Shown here piece by piece: positions 55,885 to 64,000 of a stretch of 64,000 bases of DNA. Made by a program: the position numbers and the translations under genes. The stretch is from Temnothorax longispinosus (lineage: Eukaryota; Arthropoda; Insecta; Hymenoptera; Formicidae): positions 16,782,855 to 16,846,854 of the forward strand of contig NC_092360.1 of the NCBI RefSeq assembly GCF_030848805.1, written 5' to 3'. Position 1 is the first letter of the stretch; every line of letters starts with the position of its first letter. The notes beneath the pieces were generated by a model. That model saw only the letters and a list, made by a program, of their open reading frames with translations. It was not told where the DNA came from and searched no databases.

Positions 55885-56610
55885 AAAATGCGACCCTAAA
55901 GAATTATTGCCGTGGATACTCTAAAATAGAATATCCCCAATATCCTCATTTTTACCATGTTCAACGTCTGATAACTCGAAAAGTAGATGGTTCCGGACTT
56001 CGTGCCCATTAACACTTTTGATCAGAAGATTATAAAGTACAACATACTGCAGTTTCAACCAATTTGACCGGGATCCATTTTTCCTATGGCTGGGCCCGGG
56101 GTCCTTTTCTATATACTTTTTATTTTCAAGAAGTATGTATAAGGTTATGTTCATACTAACTTCTTTATCATTATATAGTTCAATTACTTGTAAAAATGTT
56201 GGTATGCGAGGTATTTTTCTTGGTATACTGTTAATTACTTTTGCTATTATTTCCATATCTTCATTATCAGAACTATCCTCAGAAAATATAAACTCTGTAA
56301 GAATTAGTACTAATAAACGTTGTCGATTCATAGATGATGCCTAAAGATATAAATAAAGCTATTAATTTTATATCACATAAAAAATATTAATTGCAAATCA
56401 AACTTAATTTATTATATTATATAATGTTATTTAATTTCTCAAGTTTTTACCTTTTGTAGTTGTGGTTAAACGGGACGTCACTTTTTAATGCTTTATAACC
56501 AGAACCTGAACCAGATTCAAACACATTTCAGGTTGAACATATGTTCACATGGAAACGAGTTTAATCGACCTCGGGTCGATCAAATCCGCTTCAATCGAAA
56601 ACGCTATTAA

Positions 56611-56894
56611 TGTCGCGTCGCGAACCGTCCTTAGCGACGGATGCTTGTTTACTAATGTTGATTGCGTGATGCTCAATTAACTATTGATTTTCCTGTTATA
56701 CCTGATGTTCAGATTGACTCTGGGACGCGTCTCGTTCGGACGTGTCGTCCCGAGCTCCTCTATTATACCGAGAGTCGTAATAAAGAGCTACTGATTTTCT
56801 AAACGAGTCATCTTATTTGTGCGAGAGTGTCGTGACACGCGCCGCGAGTGTGAAAGTGAGTAATTGTGTGGCGAACGCTCGTCGGCGCGTAACA
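56611..56894 (+). mobile_element. 5' LTR, 284 bp
   Basis: It starts TGTCGCGTCGCG five bases after the Harbinger 2 end and finishes GCGTAACA before the primer site. AATAAAG at about 56780 fits a poly(A) signal in R. The LTR is compact. No 3' LTR is seen in the window. Confidence 0.65.
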
Positions 56895-56898
56895 TTTT

Positions 56899-56916
56899 TG
56901 GGGGCTCGTCCGGGAT
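56899..56916 (+). promoter_or_regulatory. Primer binding site, tRNA-Pro type
   Basis: TGGGGGCTCGTCCGGGAT, four bases after the LTR, is the 18-base site complementary to the 3' end of tRNA-Pro used by several LTR elements. It fixes the LTR end. Confidence 0.85.
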
Positions 56917-56936
56917 CGGACCGAGCAACGAGCAAG

Positions 56937-57824
56937 ATGGATACAAGGAACACACGGAAGAGGCTCCGGCTGGAGACGCCTCACCGGGATACCAGCGAGA
57001 CGCCGGCGATTGCGTCACTCACTGAAACGCTTCAGACCGTAATACGGGAGGTCCAACTCCTACGTGTGGAGCAGGCCCGGCGTGAGGAGGAGTTCGCGGC
57101 GACGATTCGCCGTCAGGAGGAAGAACTCCATCGTCTACGCGGGATGACTCAAAACCAGCTAAGTCACTCCAATTTTAGTGCGTCTCGAGATGTGCGATCG
57201 CGGGGGGCAGTCGGCGAGGGGCCGCGAGACGCGCGTGAAAATGTCGCGCGTCCGACCGGGAGAAACGCGTCCGCGGGGGACGCGAGTGAAAACGATACAC
57301 GCCCGGCCGTGAGAGACGGAATCGCGGGAGTCGCGCGCGGAAATGTTGCGCGCTTGACCGAAAGAAACGCGTTCGCGGGGAACGCGAGTGAAAGCGACTC
57401 ACGTCCGGCCGAAAGAATCGAGACCACGAGTGACGCACAAAGAAATATCGCGCGCTTGACCGAAAGAAACTTGACCGCGGGAAATGCAGGTGAAAATTTG
57501 TATCGGGTGGGCTCAAACGTGGCTAGCGTCGGGAATCAGATTTCGTACGCAGGAGACGCTGCCGCGGAAGCGGGCCTCGGGCTCGGCTATAAAGTAAAGC
57601 CCGATACGTATGACGGGACAGTTCCACTTCATGAATATCTGTCACAATTTAATCTAATTGCGCGAGCGAATTCTTGGAATAACGCGACGAAAACTGTTGT
57701 GTTAGCCTCGAGTCTGAGGGGAAAAGCGCGCTCCATTTTAGAGACCGTGCAAGATGTCGACTGTCTAGATTTTGCGGAGCTAAAAGCGAAGCTCGGAGCT
57801 ACGCTTTGGGGAGGGTCCATTTAA
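56937..57824 (+). pseudogene. gag: LTR retrotransposon gag, truncated
   Basis: Start chosen at 56937 (MDTRNTRKRLRLETPHRDT), right after the leader; the longer ORF from 56817 would run through the LTR. Residues about 25-65 form a Glu/Arg-rich coiled coil (EQARREEEFAATIRRQEEEL). A middle section (about 85-205) repeats a ~20-residue unit of NVARLTERNAFAGNASESDS type. Then comes the gag capsid start: GYKVKPDTYDGTVPLHEYLS, SLRGKARSILETVQD. It ends early at GGSI-stop where a longer domain is expected. The rest is found in other frames downstream. Ty3/gypsy-like by domain; it would form the particle. Confidence 0.8.
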
Positions 57825-58300
57825 CGCAGAATAGTTGTCTCCGCTCCTCATCCACCATCGCAGACAGAGATTCGGGGAGATCTAGCTACTCTCGGTTCCA
57901 CCGATATTGAGCGTCTATCTCGTCTTGCGTAGCCCCGAGTGCCCCTATGAGATCCGGATAATAGATTGCTTGTTTCGCATTCGTTTCGGCTGTCCGATAT
58001 TTTTGTTCGACGTACGTTGCAAATAGAGGGGATAACCTCATTAAGTCGGGCAATCGAGCGAGCAAAAGCATTGAAAATAATTCAAGGGGACAATTATGCT
58101 CGAGAGAAGGAGAAGACGAATAAAAGTTTTCCGAAGGAGGGACAGAACAATAATTTTAAATGGGAAAAAGGGCACGGAAGGGAACGGGAACAAGCTGAAG
58201 AAGAAAAATGAGCAGAGGGGAAATTCGCGTGGCAGCAAAAGCGCCAGTCGCGGTGAGTGTTGTGACCTGTGGTAGAAGACATTTCCGGTCCGGACGGACA
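57825..58300 (+). pseudogene. Gag C-terminal remnant
   Basis: Continuation of the preceding gag after a break: DIERLSRLA, then stops and a frame change, FVRRTLQIEGITSLSRAIER, AKALKIIQGDNYAREKEKTN, a charged tail, and a damaged zinc knuckle near 58255 (TGTTGTGACCTGTGG). The retroelement ends by about 58340. Pol is absent. Confidence 0.65.
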
Positions 58301-58339
58301 CCTCTCGTTCCGGTCCGTTATTATATAGTTTTTACGCAC

Positions 58340-59245
58340 TGAAATTGACTACAACTTCTCCAAATCCTTTTTTTCAAACAACGTGTCATTGCACATGTAA
58401 AAGATTAGAGTACTGTAATCGGAAGGAAATGAATATCAGAAAACGTTTAATTGATTATATTTGTCATTATTTATGTAAGTATCCTGTATTTCATACTTTT
58501 TACAAATGCACACAATTACGTGTCATTCCTAGCAATATACTAATAAATAATAGTTCTTTCTTATTTACAGTGATATATCAGATTTCTATATTTTATTAAA
58601 AGTAGCATGGTATGATTTGTGCAATCTATTTCTATTAATGCTGAAATGAAAGAAATCATTAACAAAATAAGTTGCTGACGTCGAAACCTTAAAATTATTA
58701 GCTGTCTTATAAACTGTGATAAGGTATGTATATTCATGAGATTTAATAACATTTTTATTATAATTACTCTGCACAAGACATTTTGATTATTATGCTACTG
58801 ATTAACTTTACTAAATGTCCATTTTTCAGATAGAAAAAAACTGAGAACAATTAACATATAACATGCATCTGTAGCACTTTGCAGAAAAAGCTTGTCATCA
58901 ACCATCAAGAAAGAATTCATCAACAAAGCACGAGATTCTTTTAAGCAGGGGTTTATTATTACTGTCAGATATCAGATATTAAATGTTACAATATTATTAA
59001 AATTTTATTTAGAGATACTTTCATATACATAACATGATGTGCATGTCAAAGATACTGAATGGTATAATACAATTATAATTACTAATTATTGAGCGGTAAC
59101 AAAGTACCAATAAAAACGAAAATATTCTTGTTTGCAGACCTGTTTTCTGAGAAAATGTCACTATCATGATATTTTTATAAAAACCGTATATGCATGTAAG
59201 TGAGAATATTATGTATAGTTAAGCTTTTAATTTGCTGATATGTAC
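58340..59245. other. AT-rich sequence, no gene recognised
   Basis: ORFs of 60-84 codons lack recognisable motifs. Nothing else stands out. Confidence 0.4.
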
Positions 59246-60420
59246 TGTCACAGCTTTTTCACGCGCGGTCCGGGGCGTGTGCCGGATCAAAAGGGGAAAA
59301 GGAGAGAAAGGTGATAGGCCTCTCCGGTGATTCTCCCGCACCTCCGACACTCCACGAAACGAGCTTAAGGTTGGGCGCCAGACGCGTAAATTCGCGTCCG
59401 CGAAATCGCTAATAACCAAAAGAGAGAGACGCAAAACGAAACACGTCGGGGTGCGAGGGAATTGCTAGCTCGACCTAAGAGCAGAGCGGGATTGATTAAG
59501 GGCAGCGCGATATCCGGCGGGGTGACACGTAAATCATAACTTCAATCCGCTAACAGATAAAGAGTAACATTTATTGCGTAATCAATTTAGAGAAAATAAT
59601 AAAAGCCAATTTGGCTTCCATTAATAACGCGAGCAGATCGTTGATAACATGGGCGTCAATCTTTGAATAACACAGAAAGAATACGTGGACGCCAGGAAAA
59701 CACGAAAAATTACGCAGATTTAATAAGCGCGCGGAAGGCGCCGGTATTACGCAGGATAATACTAACAGAAACTAAATTCACGAACAAATAATATGAAAAG
59801 AAAACTAACTTCACGAAGGCTTCAAATTAATAGAGCCGGCGACATCGGCAAAACATAATCGGAGTAACGTGAAATAATATTGCGTGAGCTGGCACGACGT
59901 TGGAGCGCGTGAACGCAAGGGCCCAAGGCCGTGCAGAGATTTTGTCGCTAATAATCTTAATCTAACGCAAGGAATACTCGTAGTCTACCGCGAATAATAA
60001 TCTTAACCTAGTAGGAATAATATTCTTAACCTAAGGCGAATAACCTTCTTGAGATAACGCGAATAACATCTGGACGTAACTAATCAGTCGGGGTGATCCG
60101 TATTTTACCGTCATTTATCACGCAAATAACGTCTCAACGCCAGGAGTCAATCGGCGCGAACAATATTCTCACGCAAATAATATGTCGACGCGGACGATAT
60201 TCTCACGCAGTTATTATCCTACGTACGTGCTCGAAAGCAAGACTCAGGCGCGAACAATACGGCAAGCAGGGGGGACAAACTCGCTGGATTTTTGGGCGAC
60301 GGAAGTGGCAGTACGGGGGGACAGCGATAGAGGCAGCACCGTCGTTCTTTTCTCTTCTCCTCTCTAATCCCCTCGTCAACAAACAGCAAAAGCGCGGCTG
60401 AGTGCAGCTGAGCTCATGAA
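59246..60420. other. GC-richer block, possibly LTR or other repeat
   Basis: Starts TGTCACAGCTTTTTCACGCG and contains repeated phrases of AATAATCTTAACCTA and GCGAATAACNT type at 59940-60090 and CTCACGCA near 60170-60210. Its composition differs sharply from the AT-rich flanks. It is compatible with an LTR, but no TG..CA pair with a target duplication could be fixed. Confidence 0.35.
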
Positions 60421-60696
60421 GATTCGTTAACTTGTGCAAGATTATAGTGTATTGGACTGCAGCAGAGAATTTGCAAGAGAAATAGAGTAGAAGGAAGGAA
60501 AGCTGAGAAAGGATTTATCGAAACGGATAAGATTATTTTTATTTACATATATTACATATATATATTATTATTCATATAATATTTAGTTTAGAATATTAAA
60601 TAATATATTAGTCTTTAATATTAAATATATATATATGTATATTATCATTTATATTAATATAATTATTAGTATTTTAATAAGTATTTTTATACAAAG

Positions 60697-60913
60697 ATGG
60701 TACGTAAATGCTGTGTGCCCAAATGCTTTTCGAATAAGGATACACCTGTACATAGGCTTCCACGAGATACACAAAAAGCAGAACAATGGCTAAGAACAAT
60801 TGGACGGACTGATTTGATAGGTAACATAGAAATAATAATATTTATATTACTATGGAAATAATATTTATATTTGCTTACGTTGAAAATATAAGCATACGCA
60901 CATATACGCACTC

Positions 60914-60981
<68 letters not shown>

Positions 60982-61540
60982 ATATGTTTACAAAGATTTT
61001 GTTTATATTACAGGTGCATCGGAGACAATACTGAAAGAATTACGGATCTGTACTTTACATTTTCCAGATCATATGATTTGTATTGACACAAAAAGACGTG
61101 TACTAAAAATGATGCTATTTCATCTATGCATCTATCAGATGAAATAGAAACTGTTAATATTAATATCAATATTAACAGTATAATAATAACATTATGTCAT
61201 GTATTGCCAGTACTAGTCAAATCAATGAAACAGTTGAAAATGTACAGTGCAATCCTAATTCTATATCATTGAATTGTAAAGACAAAAGAGTCCTAGAATT
61301 ACAAAGGAATGTGAGAAGAATGAAGAATCCATTTATAAAAAGAAAAAAATATTGAAAAACAGAGAAGAGAAAAGAAGAATTTGCAACGAAACAAATAGAA
61401 GGATATGATTACAGACTTGACGAAATATCAGAAAATCTTTTTGATATGATCGAAAAAAAAACAAGCACAGTAACAACTGTGCCGCAATTAACACGTAGAA
61501 CTACGTCTATTAGAATAGAACATATATGGAAGAGGCATTA
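60697..61540 (+). pseudogene. THAP-domain protein gene, two exons
   Basis: Exon 1 (60697-60820) reads MVRKCCVPKCFSNKDTPVHR, then LPRDTQKAEQWLRTIGRTDL. Exon 2, after a (TG)n-bearing intron and a TTACAG acceptor at 61013, reads GASETILKELRICTLHFPDH. Together they form the C-x4-C ... C-x2-H zinc-binding THAP fold that binds DNA. A missing A in the A5 tract near 61109 breaks the frame just before the end of the domain (expected LKNDAISSMHL). Further downstream, in other frames, are NCKDKRVLELQRN, IEGYDYRLDEISENLFDMIE and VPQLTRRTTSIRIEHIWKRH, probably the C-terminal part. THAP proteins occur both as host factors and in P-like or other transposons. The 3' part runs into a large palindrome, which favours a transposon origin. 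Confidence 0.7.
60917..60974. repeat. (TG)n microsatellite in the THAP intron
   Basis: About 28 TG dinucleotides after CACTCGCG. Confidence 0.95.
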
Positions 61541-62065
61541 AACATCGAGTCTGTGTCCGACATCGTGCGAGAGAGAAACGTTAATTGCGCGAGAGAGAAA
61601 GGTAGTGAAGCCTAATCGTCCGCAATGCGCATACGCAGATATCGATAACCATATAATACTATTTCATGTTAAAGTATTCAGCGAAGGAAACTAGACGTAG
61701 GCTACGTCAACTGTCAGTTGTCGTAGTTCGACGTTGTTGGCACAAACTACGTTGTTGCTTGCGGCACAGTTTGTGCCAACAACGTCGAACTACGACAACT
61801 GACAGTTGACGTAGCCCTACGTCTAGTTTCCTTCGCTGAATACTTAACATGAAATAGTACTATATGGTTATCGATATCTGCGTATGCGCATTGCGGACGA
61901 TCAGGCTTCACTACCTTTCTCTCTCGCGCAATTAACGTTTCTCTCTCGCACGATGTCGGACACAGACTCGATGTTCAATGCCTCTTCCATATATGTTCTA
62001 TTCTAATAGACGTAGTTCTACGTGTTAATTGCGGCACAGTTGTTACAGTGCTTGTTTTTTTTTCG
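61450..62065. repeat. ~615-bp near-perfect palindrome
   Basis: From CGAAAAAAAAACAAGCAC on the left to its complement GTGCTTGTTTTTTTTTCG on the right, the two ~300-base arms are inverted copies with few mismatches, around a short loop near 61745-61765. The left arm is the tail of the THAP-related reading frame. The centre itself contains CAACAACGTCGAACTACGAC. It is either the foldback end of an element or a template-switch/assembly artefact. Confidence 0.85.
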
Positions 62066-62254
62066 TTTTTTTTTGTTTATTTTTTTTTCGTTGGAAGGGA
62101 AAATCTTCGTTTCGCCTCTCTAAAAGTGATAATCTTCTAATTCTTGCCAAGGCAATACCTTTACTTTCCATTATTGTCTTTTCTTCTTCAGTATTTATAA
62201 ATGTACCATCTTTCCTTCCTATTTTGTTGTATTCGAAGCTACAGTTTTATCATT

Positions 62255-62668
62255 CTATTCAGTTATTATCATTATTGATGGTTTATGATATGAGAAATAA
62301 CTGATATATCTTTTGCATTGTAAATTTTCCATGTGTCTTATGAACACCATATCAATACATGAACCACCCAGTGTTGTTGATGCTTTTTCAGATATTAGAT
62401 GCATTCCCAACTCATTTGTCATAAACTCTATAAACTTTTCGTTTTCATGCTTGATTATATCCAAGTTAAAGTCTCCGGATAGTATAATGGGTATATCTTT
62501 ATTTCTTTCATTTTCCATTAAAGTTTCTTTTTTATCTTCGTTTATCCTGTATCTATGTAATTTATAACGTATAAAATTTTTTATATTCTCTATGGAGGTG
62601 TTTGGATTTATGTATACTCCCAACATTAAACATTTCTTTTTGCCAAATATGGCTTCAATTGCGCATAT
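62255..62668 (-). pseudogene. Endonuclease/exonuclease/phosphatase-type domain fragment
   Basis: Minus-strand ORF entering from the gap: LGVYINPNTSIENIKNFI, IPIILSGDFNLDI (the GDFN metal/substrate motif), GGSCIDMVFIRHMEN and ISYFSYHKPSIMIITE (C-terminal His motif). These are the second half of an APE-like endonuclease. Similar domains occur in LINEs and fused to the Rep/helicase protein of insect Helentrons. The YFSYHKP ending seems to me closer to the latter. It has no stop before the gap, so the N-terminal half lies in the unsequenced part. Confidence 0.65.
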
Positions 62669-63168
62669 NNNNNNNNNNNNNNNNNNNNNNNNNNNNNNNN
62701 NNNNNNNNNNNNNNNNNNNNNNNNNNNNNNNNNNNNNNNNNNNNNNNNNNNNNNNNNNNNNNNNNNNNNNNNNNNNNNNNNNNNNNNNNNNNNNNNNNNN
62801 NNNNNNNNNNNNNNNNNNNNNNNNNNNNNNNNNNNNNNNNNNNNNNNNNNNNNNNNNNNNNNNNNNNNNNNNNNNNNNNNNNNNNNNNNNNNNNNNNNNN
62901 NNNNNNNNNNNNNNNNNNNNNNNNNNNNNNNNNNNNNNNNNNNNNNNNNNNNNNNNNNNNNNNNNNNNNNNNNNNNNNNNNNNNNNNNNNNNNNNNNNNN
63001 NNNNNNNNNNNNNNNNNNNNNNNNNNNNNNNNNNNNNNNNNNNNNNNNNNNNNNNNNNNNNNNNNNNNNNNNNNNNNNNNNNNNNNNNNNNNNNNNNNNN
63101 NNNNNNNNNNNNNNNNNNNNNNNNNNNNNNNNNNNNNNNNNNNNNNNNNNNNNNNNNNNNNNNNNNNN
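62669..63168. other. Assembly gap (500 N)
   Basis: Exactly 500 unknown bases, a conventional gap size, so the true length is unknown. ORFs drawn across it are meaningless. Confidence 1.
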
Positions 63169-63299
63169 AAATAAATAAATAAATAACTCACGTATACAGG
63201 TATAGAGTTAATAATTAAAAAATTTAATAACATAAAATAAATTGTGAATGGTTTAATAAAGGAGTCCACGAAGAGGAGTAGAATCGAGTAAGGAACGCA

Positions 63300-63920
63300 A
63301 TGTCATCTACCGAAGAATCACAGGAATATATGAAACGAATAAAGGACGCTCAAGAGGAAAAGATGCCAACAACAAGTTCTGATAGAAATGAGAAGAAGTC
63401 TGCAATATCATCTTCGGAAAGATCACGACAATGTAGGGAACGAAAAAGGAAAGCGGAAGAAGACGCGTTGCGAACATCTTCAATGAGAAATCTGGAAATG
63501 CCCGAGGCAAAGTCATCTACCGAAAGGTCAAGAAAATGTAGGAAACGGAAAAAGAAAGCGCATCTAGAATATAATGAAGAACTAGAGCAAGGTCCACGAG
63601 AAAAACATAGGCTTGAGATGTCGTCTACGGAAAGATCACGACAATGTAGGGAACGAAAGAAGAAAGCGGAAGAGGACGCATCACAAACATCATCATTGAG
63701 AAATCTGGAAATGACAGCTAACAATAAGTCATCTACCGAAAGATCCAGAGAATGTAGGAAGAAAGCAAAAGAGGACGCATCAAAAACATCATCATTGAGA
63801 AATCTGGAAATGACAGCTAAGTCATCTACCGAAAGATCCAGAGAATGTAGGAAACGAAAAAAGAAAGCGCAGCAGGAATTTACTGAAGAACAAGAGCAAG
63901 GTCCACGAAAAGAGGCCTGA
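63300..63920 (+). CDS. Repetitive basic ORF (SSTERSRxCRxRKKKA repeats)
   Basis: A 206-codon ORF from ATG at 63300 to TGA. About five repeats of a 30-40 residue unit run SSTERSRQCRERKKKAEEDA, then SSLRNLEM. Another version ends AQQEFTEEQEQGP or AHLEYNEELEQGP. The composition is Lys/Arg/Glu/Ser, predicted helical, with no membrane segment. A short conserved ERSREYRKRKK-type motif is common at the N-terminus of insect PIF1-helicase/Helentron proteins, which would fit the endonuclease on the other side of the gap, but orientation differs. It may be a complete small protein or a first exon. I cannot assign a function. Confidence 0.5.
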   Translation: MSSTEESQEYMKRIKDAQEEKMPTTSSDRNEKKSAISSSERSRQCRERKRKAEEDALRTSSMRNLEMPEAKSSTERSRKCRKRKKKAHLEYNEELEQGPREKHRLEMSSTERSRQCRERKKKAEEDASQTSSLRNLEMTANNKSSTERSRECRKKAKEDASKTSSLRNLEMTAKSSTERSRECRKRKKKAQQEFTEEQEQGPRKEA

Positions 63921-64000
63921 GATATTTCGACAGATTTATATGAATGCATCTAAGGTTTTTAAAAATAATTTTCTGAAGAACGAGTTTGGATACGTGTGTG

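Larger units (their letters stand above)
53635..56104. mobile_element. 2.47-kb inverted-repeat element carrying 28S rDNA in both arms
   Basis: The ends GGACCCCGGGCCCAGCCATA and its exact complement open ~222-bp inverted arms (53635-53857 and 55882-56104). Next inward, (TG)n on the left (53858-54365) mirrors (CA)n on the right (55550-55881). Next, TCTTATRATCAGTGCA and ATTAGCATCAC occur in both. Innermost are opposed 28S rRNA segments. It sits in intron 1 of the Harbinger 2 transposase, between a GTTAGT donor and a GATTACAG acceptor. Outside the ends AAAA/TTTT also pair, so the exact ends and target duplication are unresolved. No transposase is inside. It looks like a non-autonomous element that captured rDNA. 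Confidence 0.75.
52303..56341 (-). pseudogene. PIF/Harbinger transposase 2, four exons, huge intron 1
   Basis: Minus strand. Exon 1 56341-56161 (MNRQRLLVLILTEF, PRKIPRIPTFLQVIELYNDK). Exon 2 53605-53460 (FKSRFRISRETCDFLVDLFE). Exon 3 53351-53174 (VIRSVADLFDMSLSTTHLII). Exon 4 52953-52303, with Asp 1 in ECIDGSYISI, Asp 2 in SSKIHDARV and Glu in VKIENTFGILKGRFRQL, ending KHYFT. All splice sites are GT/AG. Exon 4 has two one-base insertions: in a GGGG run near 52715 and at GTGTTTTAC near 52480. Intron 1 carries the inverted-repeat rDNA element, which splicing would remove. It is convergent with the trihelix gene. Confidence 0.85.
49675..56605. mobile_element. PIF/Harbinger element 2, complete ends, 6.9 kb
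   Basis: The ends AGCGTTTTCGATTGAAGCGG (49675) and its exact complement ending at 56605 form ~42-bp inverted repeats that continue through ATTTGAT and CGACCCGAG. AT lies outside both ends (49673-49674 and 56606-56607), a likely two-base target duplication as in ISL2EU-type Harbingers. It contains a plus-strand trihelix/Myb-like gene and a minus-strand transposase, convergent. About 2.47 kb of its length is a later insertion (53635-56104). Without that it is about 4.5 kb. Confidence 0.85.

Noticed and set aside
62592..63269. Three ORFs of about 200 codons
   Set aside because: They run across 500 N bases.
63350..63949. 199-codon minus-strand ORF rich in Ser/Phe
   Set aside because: It is the antisense shadow of the plus-strand repeat ORF at 63300-63920, whose repeats are coherent as a basic helical protein.

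Overview
The window looks like a transposon-packed, gene-poor stretch of an insect nuclear genome. It is most probably an ant: several fragments read as hymenopteran, ant-type odorant receptors (7tm_6 family), and the rest is a dense, nested collection of eukaryotic transposable elements with spliced transposase genes. There are no bacterial-type operons. A 500-base run of N (62669-63168) marks an assembly gap. I see no intact, confidently identified single-copy host gene.

Layout. 1-2100: GC-rich cassette repeats and two BEL/Pao pol remnants. 2793-6208: an AT-rich insertion between 33-bp direct repeats, carrying a 410-bp tandem array and a TA-flanked inverted-repeat transposon. 6829-7800: a foldback element built from 90-bp subrepeats, then a cluster of short perfect palindromes. 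8900-10400: a 1.16-kb near-palindrome. 10400-24700: an odorant receptor graveyard with three copies of receptor exon 1 (one inverted), an internal receptor exon and other exon pieces, cut up by two arrays of the same ~142-bp satellite and several MITEs. 24984-26837: a 5'-truncated RNase H-bearing LINE. 26838-33130: two diverged, broken transposases of the RAG1/Transib superfamily, the first interrupted by a TA-flanked element. 33132-37765: an LTR retrotransposon (LTR, tRNA-Lys-type primer site, gag, protease, start of RT).

37958-about 44000: PIF/Harbinger element 1, with a four-exon transposase facing a four-exon MADF/Myb-like gene. 44500-45711: a run of MITEs around two candidate minus-strand exons. 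46946-47160: two small exons with a poly(A) signal, possibly a host transcript. 48880-49290: a 16-bp minisatellite. 49675-56605: PIF/Harbinger element 2, a trihelix/Myb-like gene facing a four-exon transposase. Intron 1 of that transposase carries a 2.47-kb inverted-repeat element whose arms are unique sequence, then mirrored TG/CA microsatellite, then opposed 28S rRNA fragments. 56611-58300: an LTR retrotransposon with a tRNA-Pro-type primer site and a decaying gag. 60697-62065: a THAP-domain gene running into a ~615-bp near-perfect palindrome. 62255-63920: an endonuclease domain and a repetitive basic ORF either side of the gap.

The two Harbinger elements each have the expected two-gene design (DDE transposase plus Myb-like DNA-binding protein). 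Several of their frameshifts, and one in the THAP gene, are one-base changes in homopolymers, so some elements may be less broken than they look. Family calls rest on motifs I can read in the translations; none was checked by a database search.
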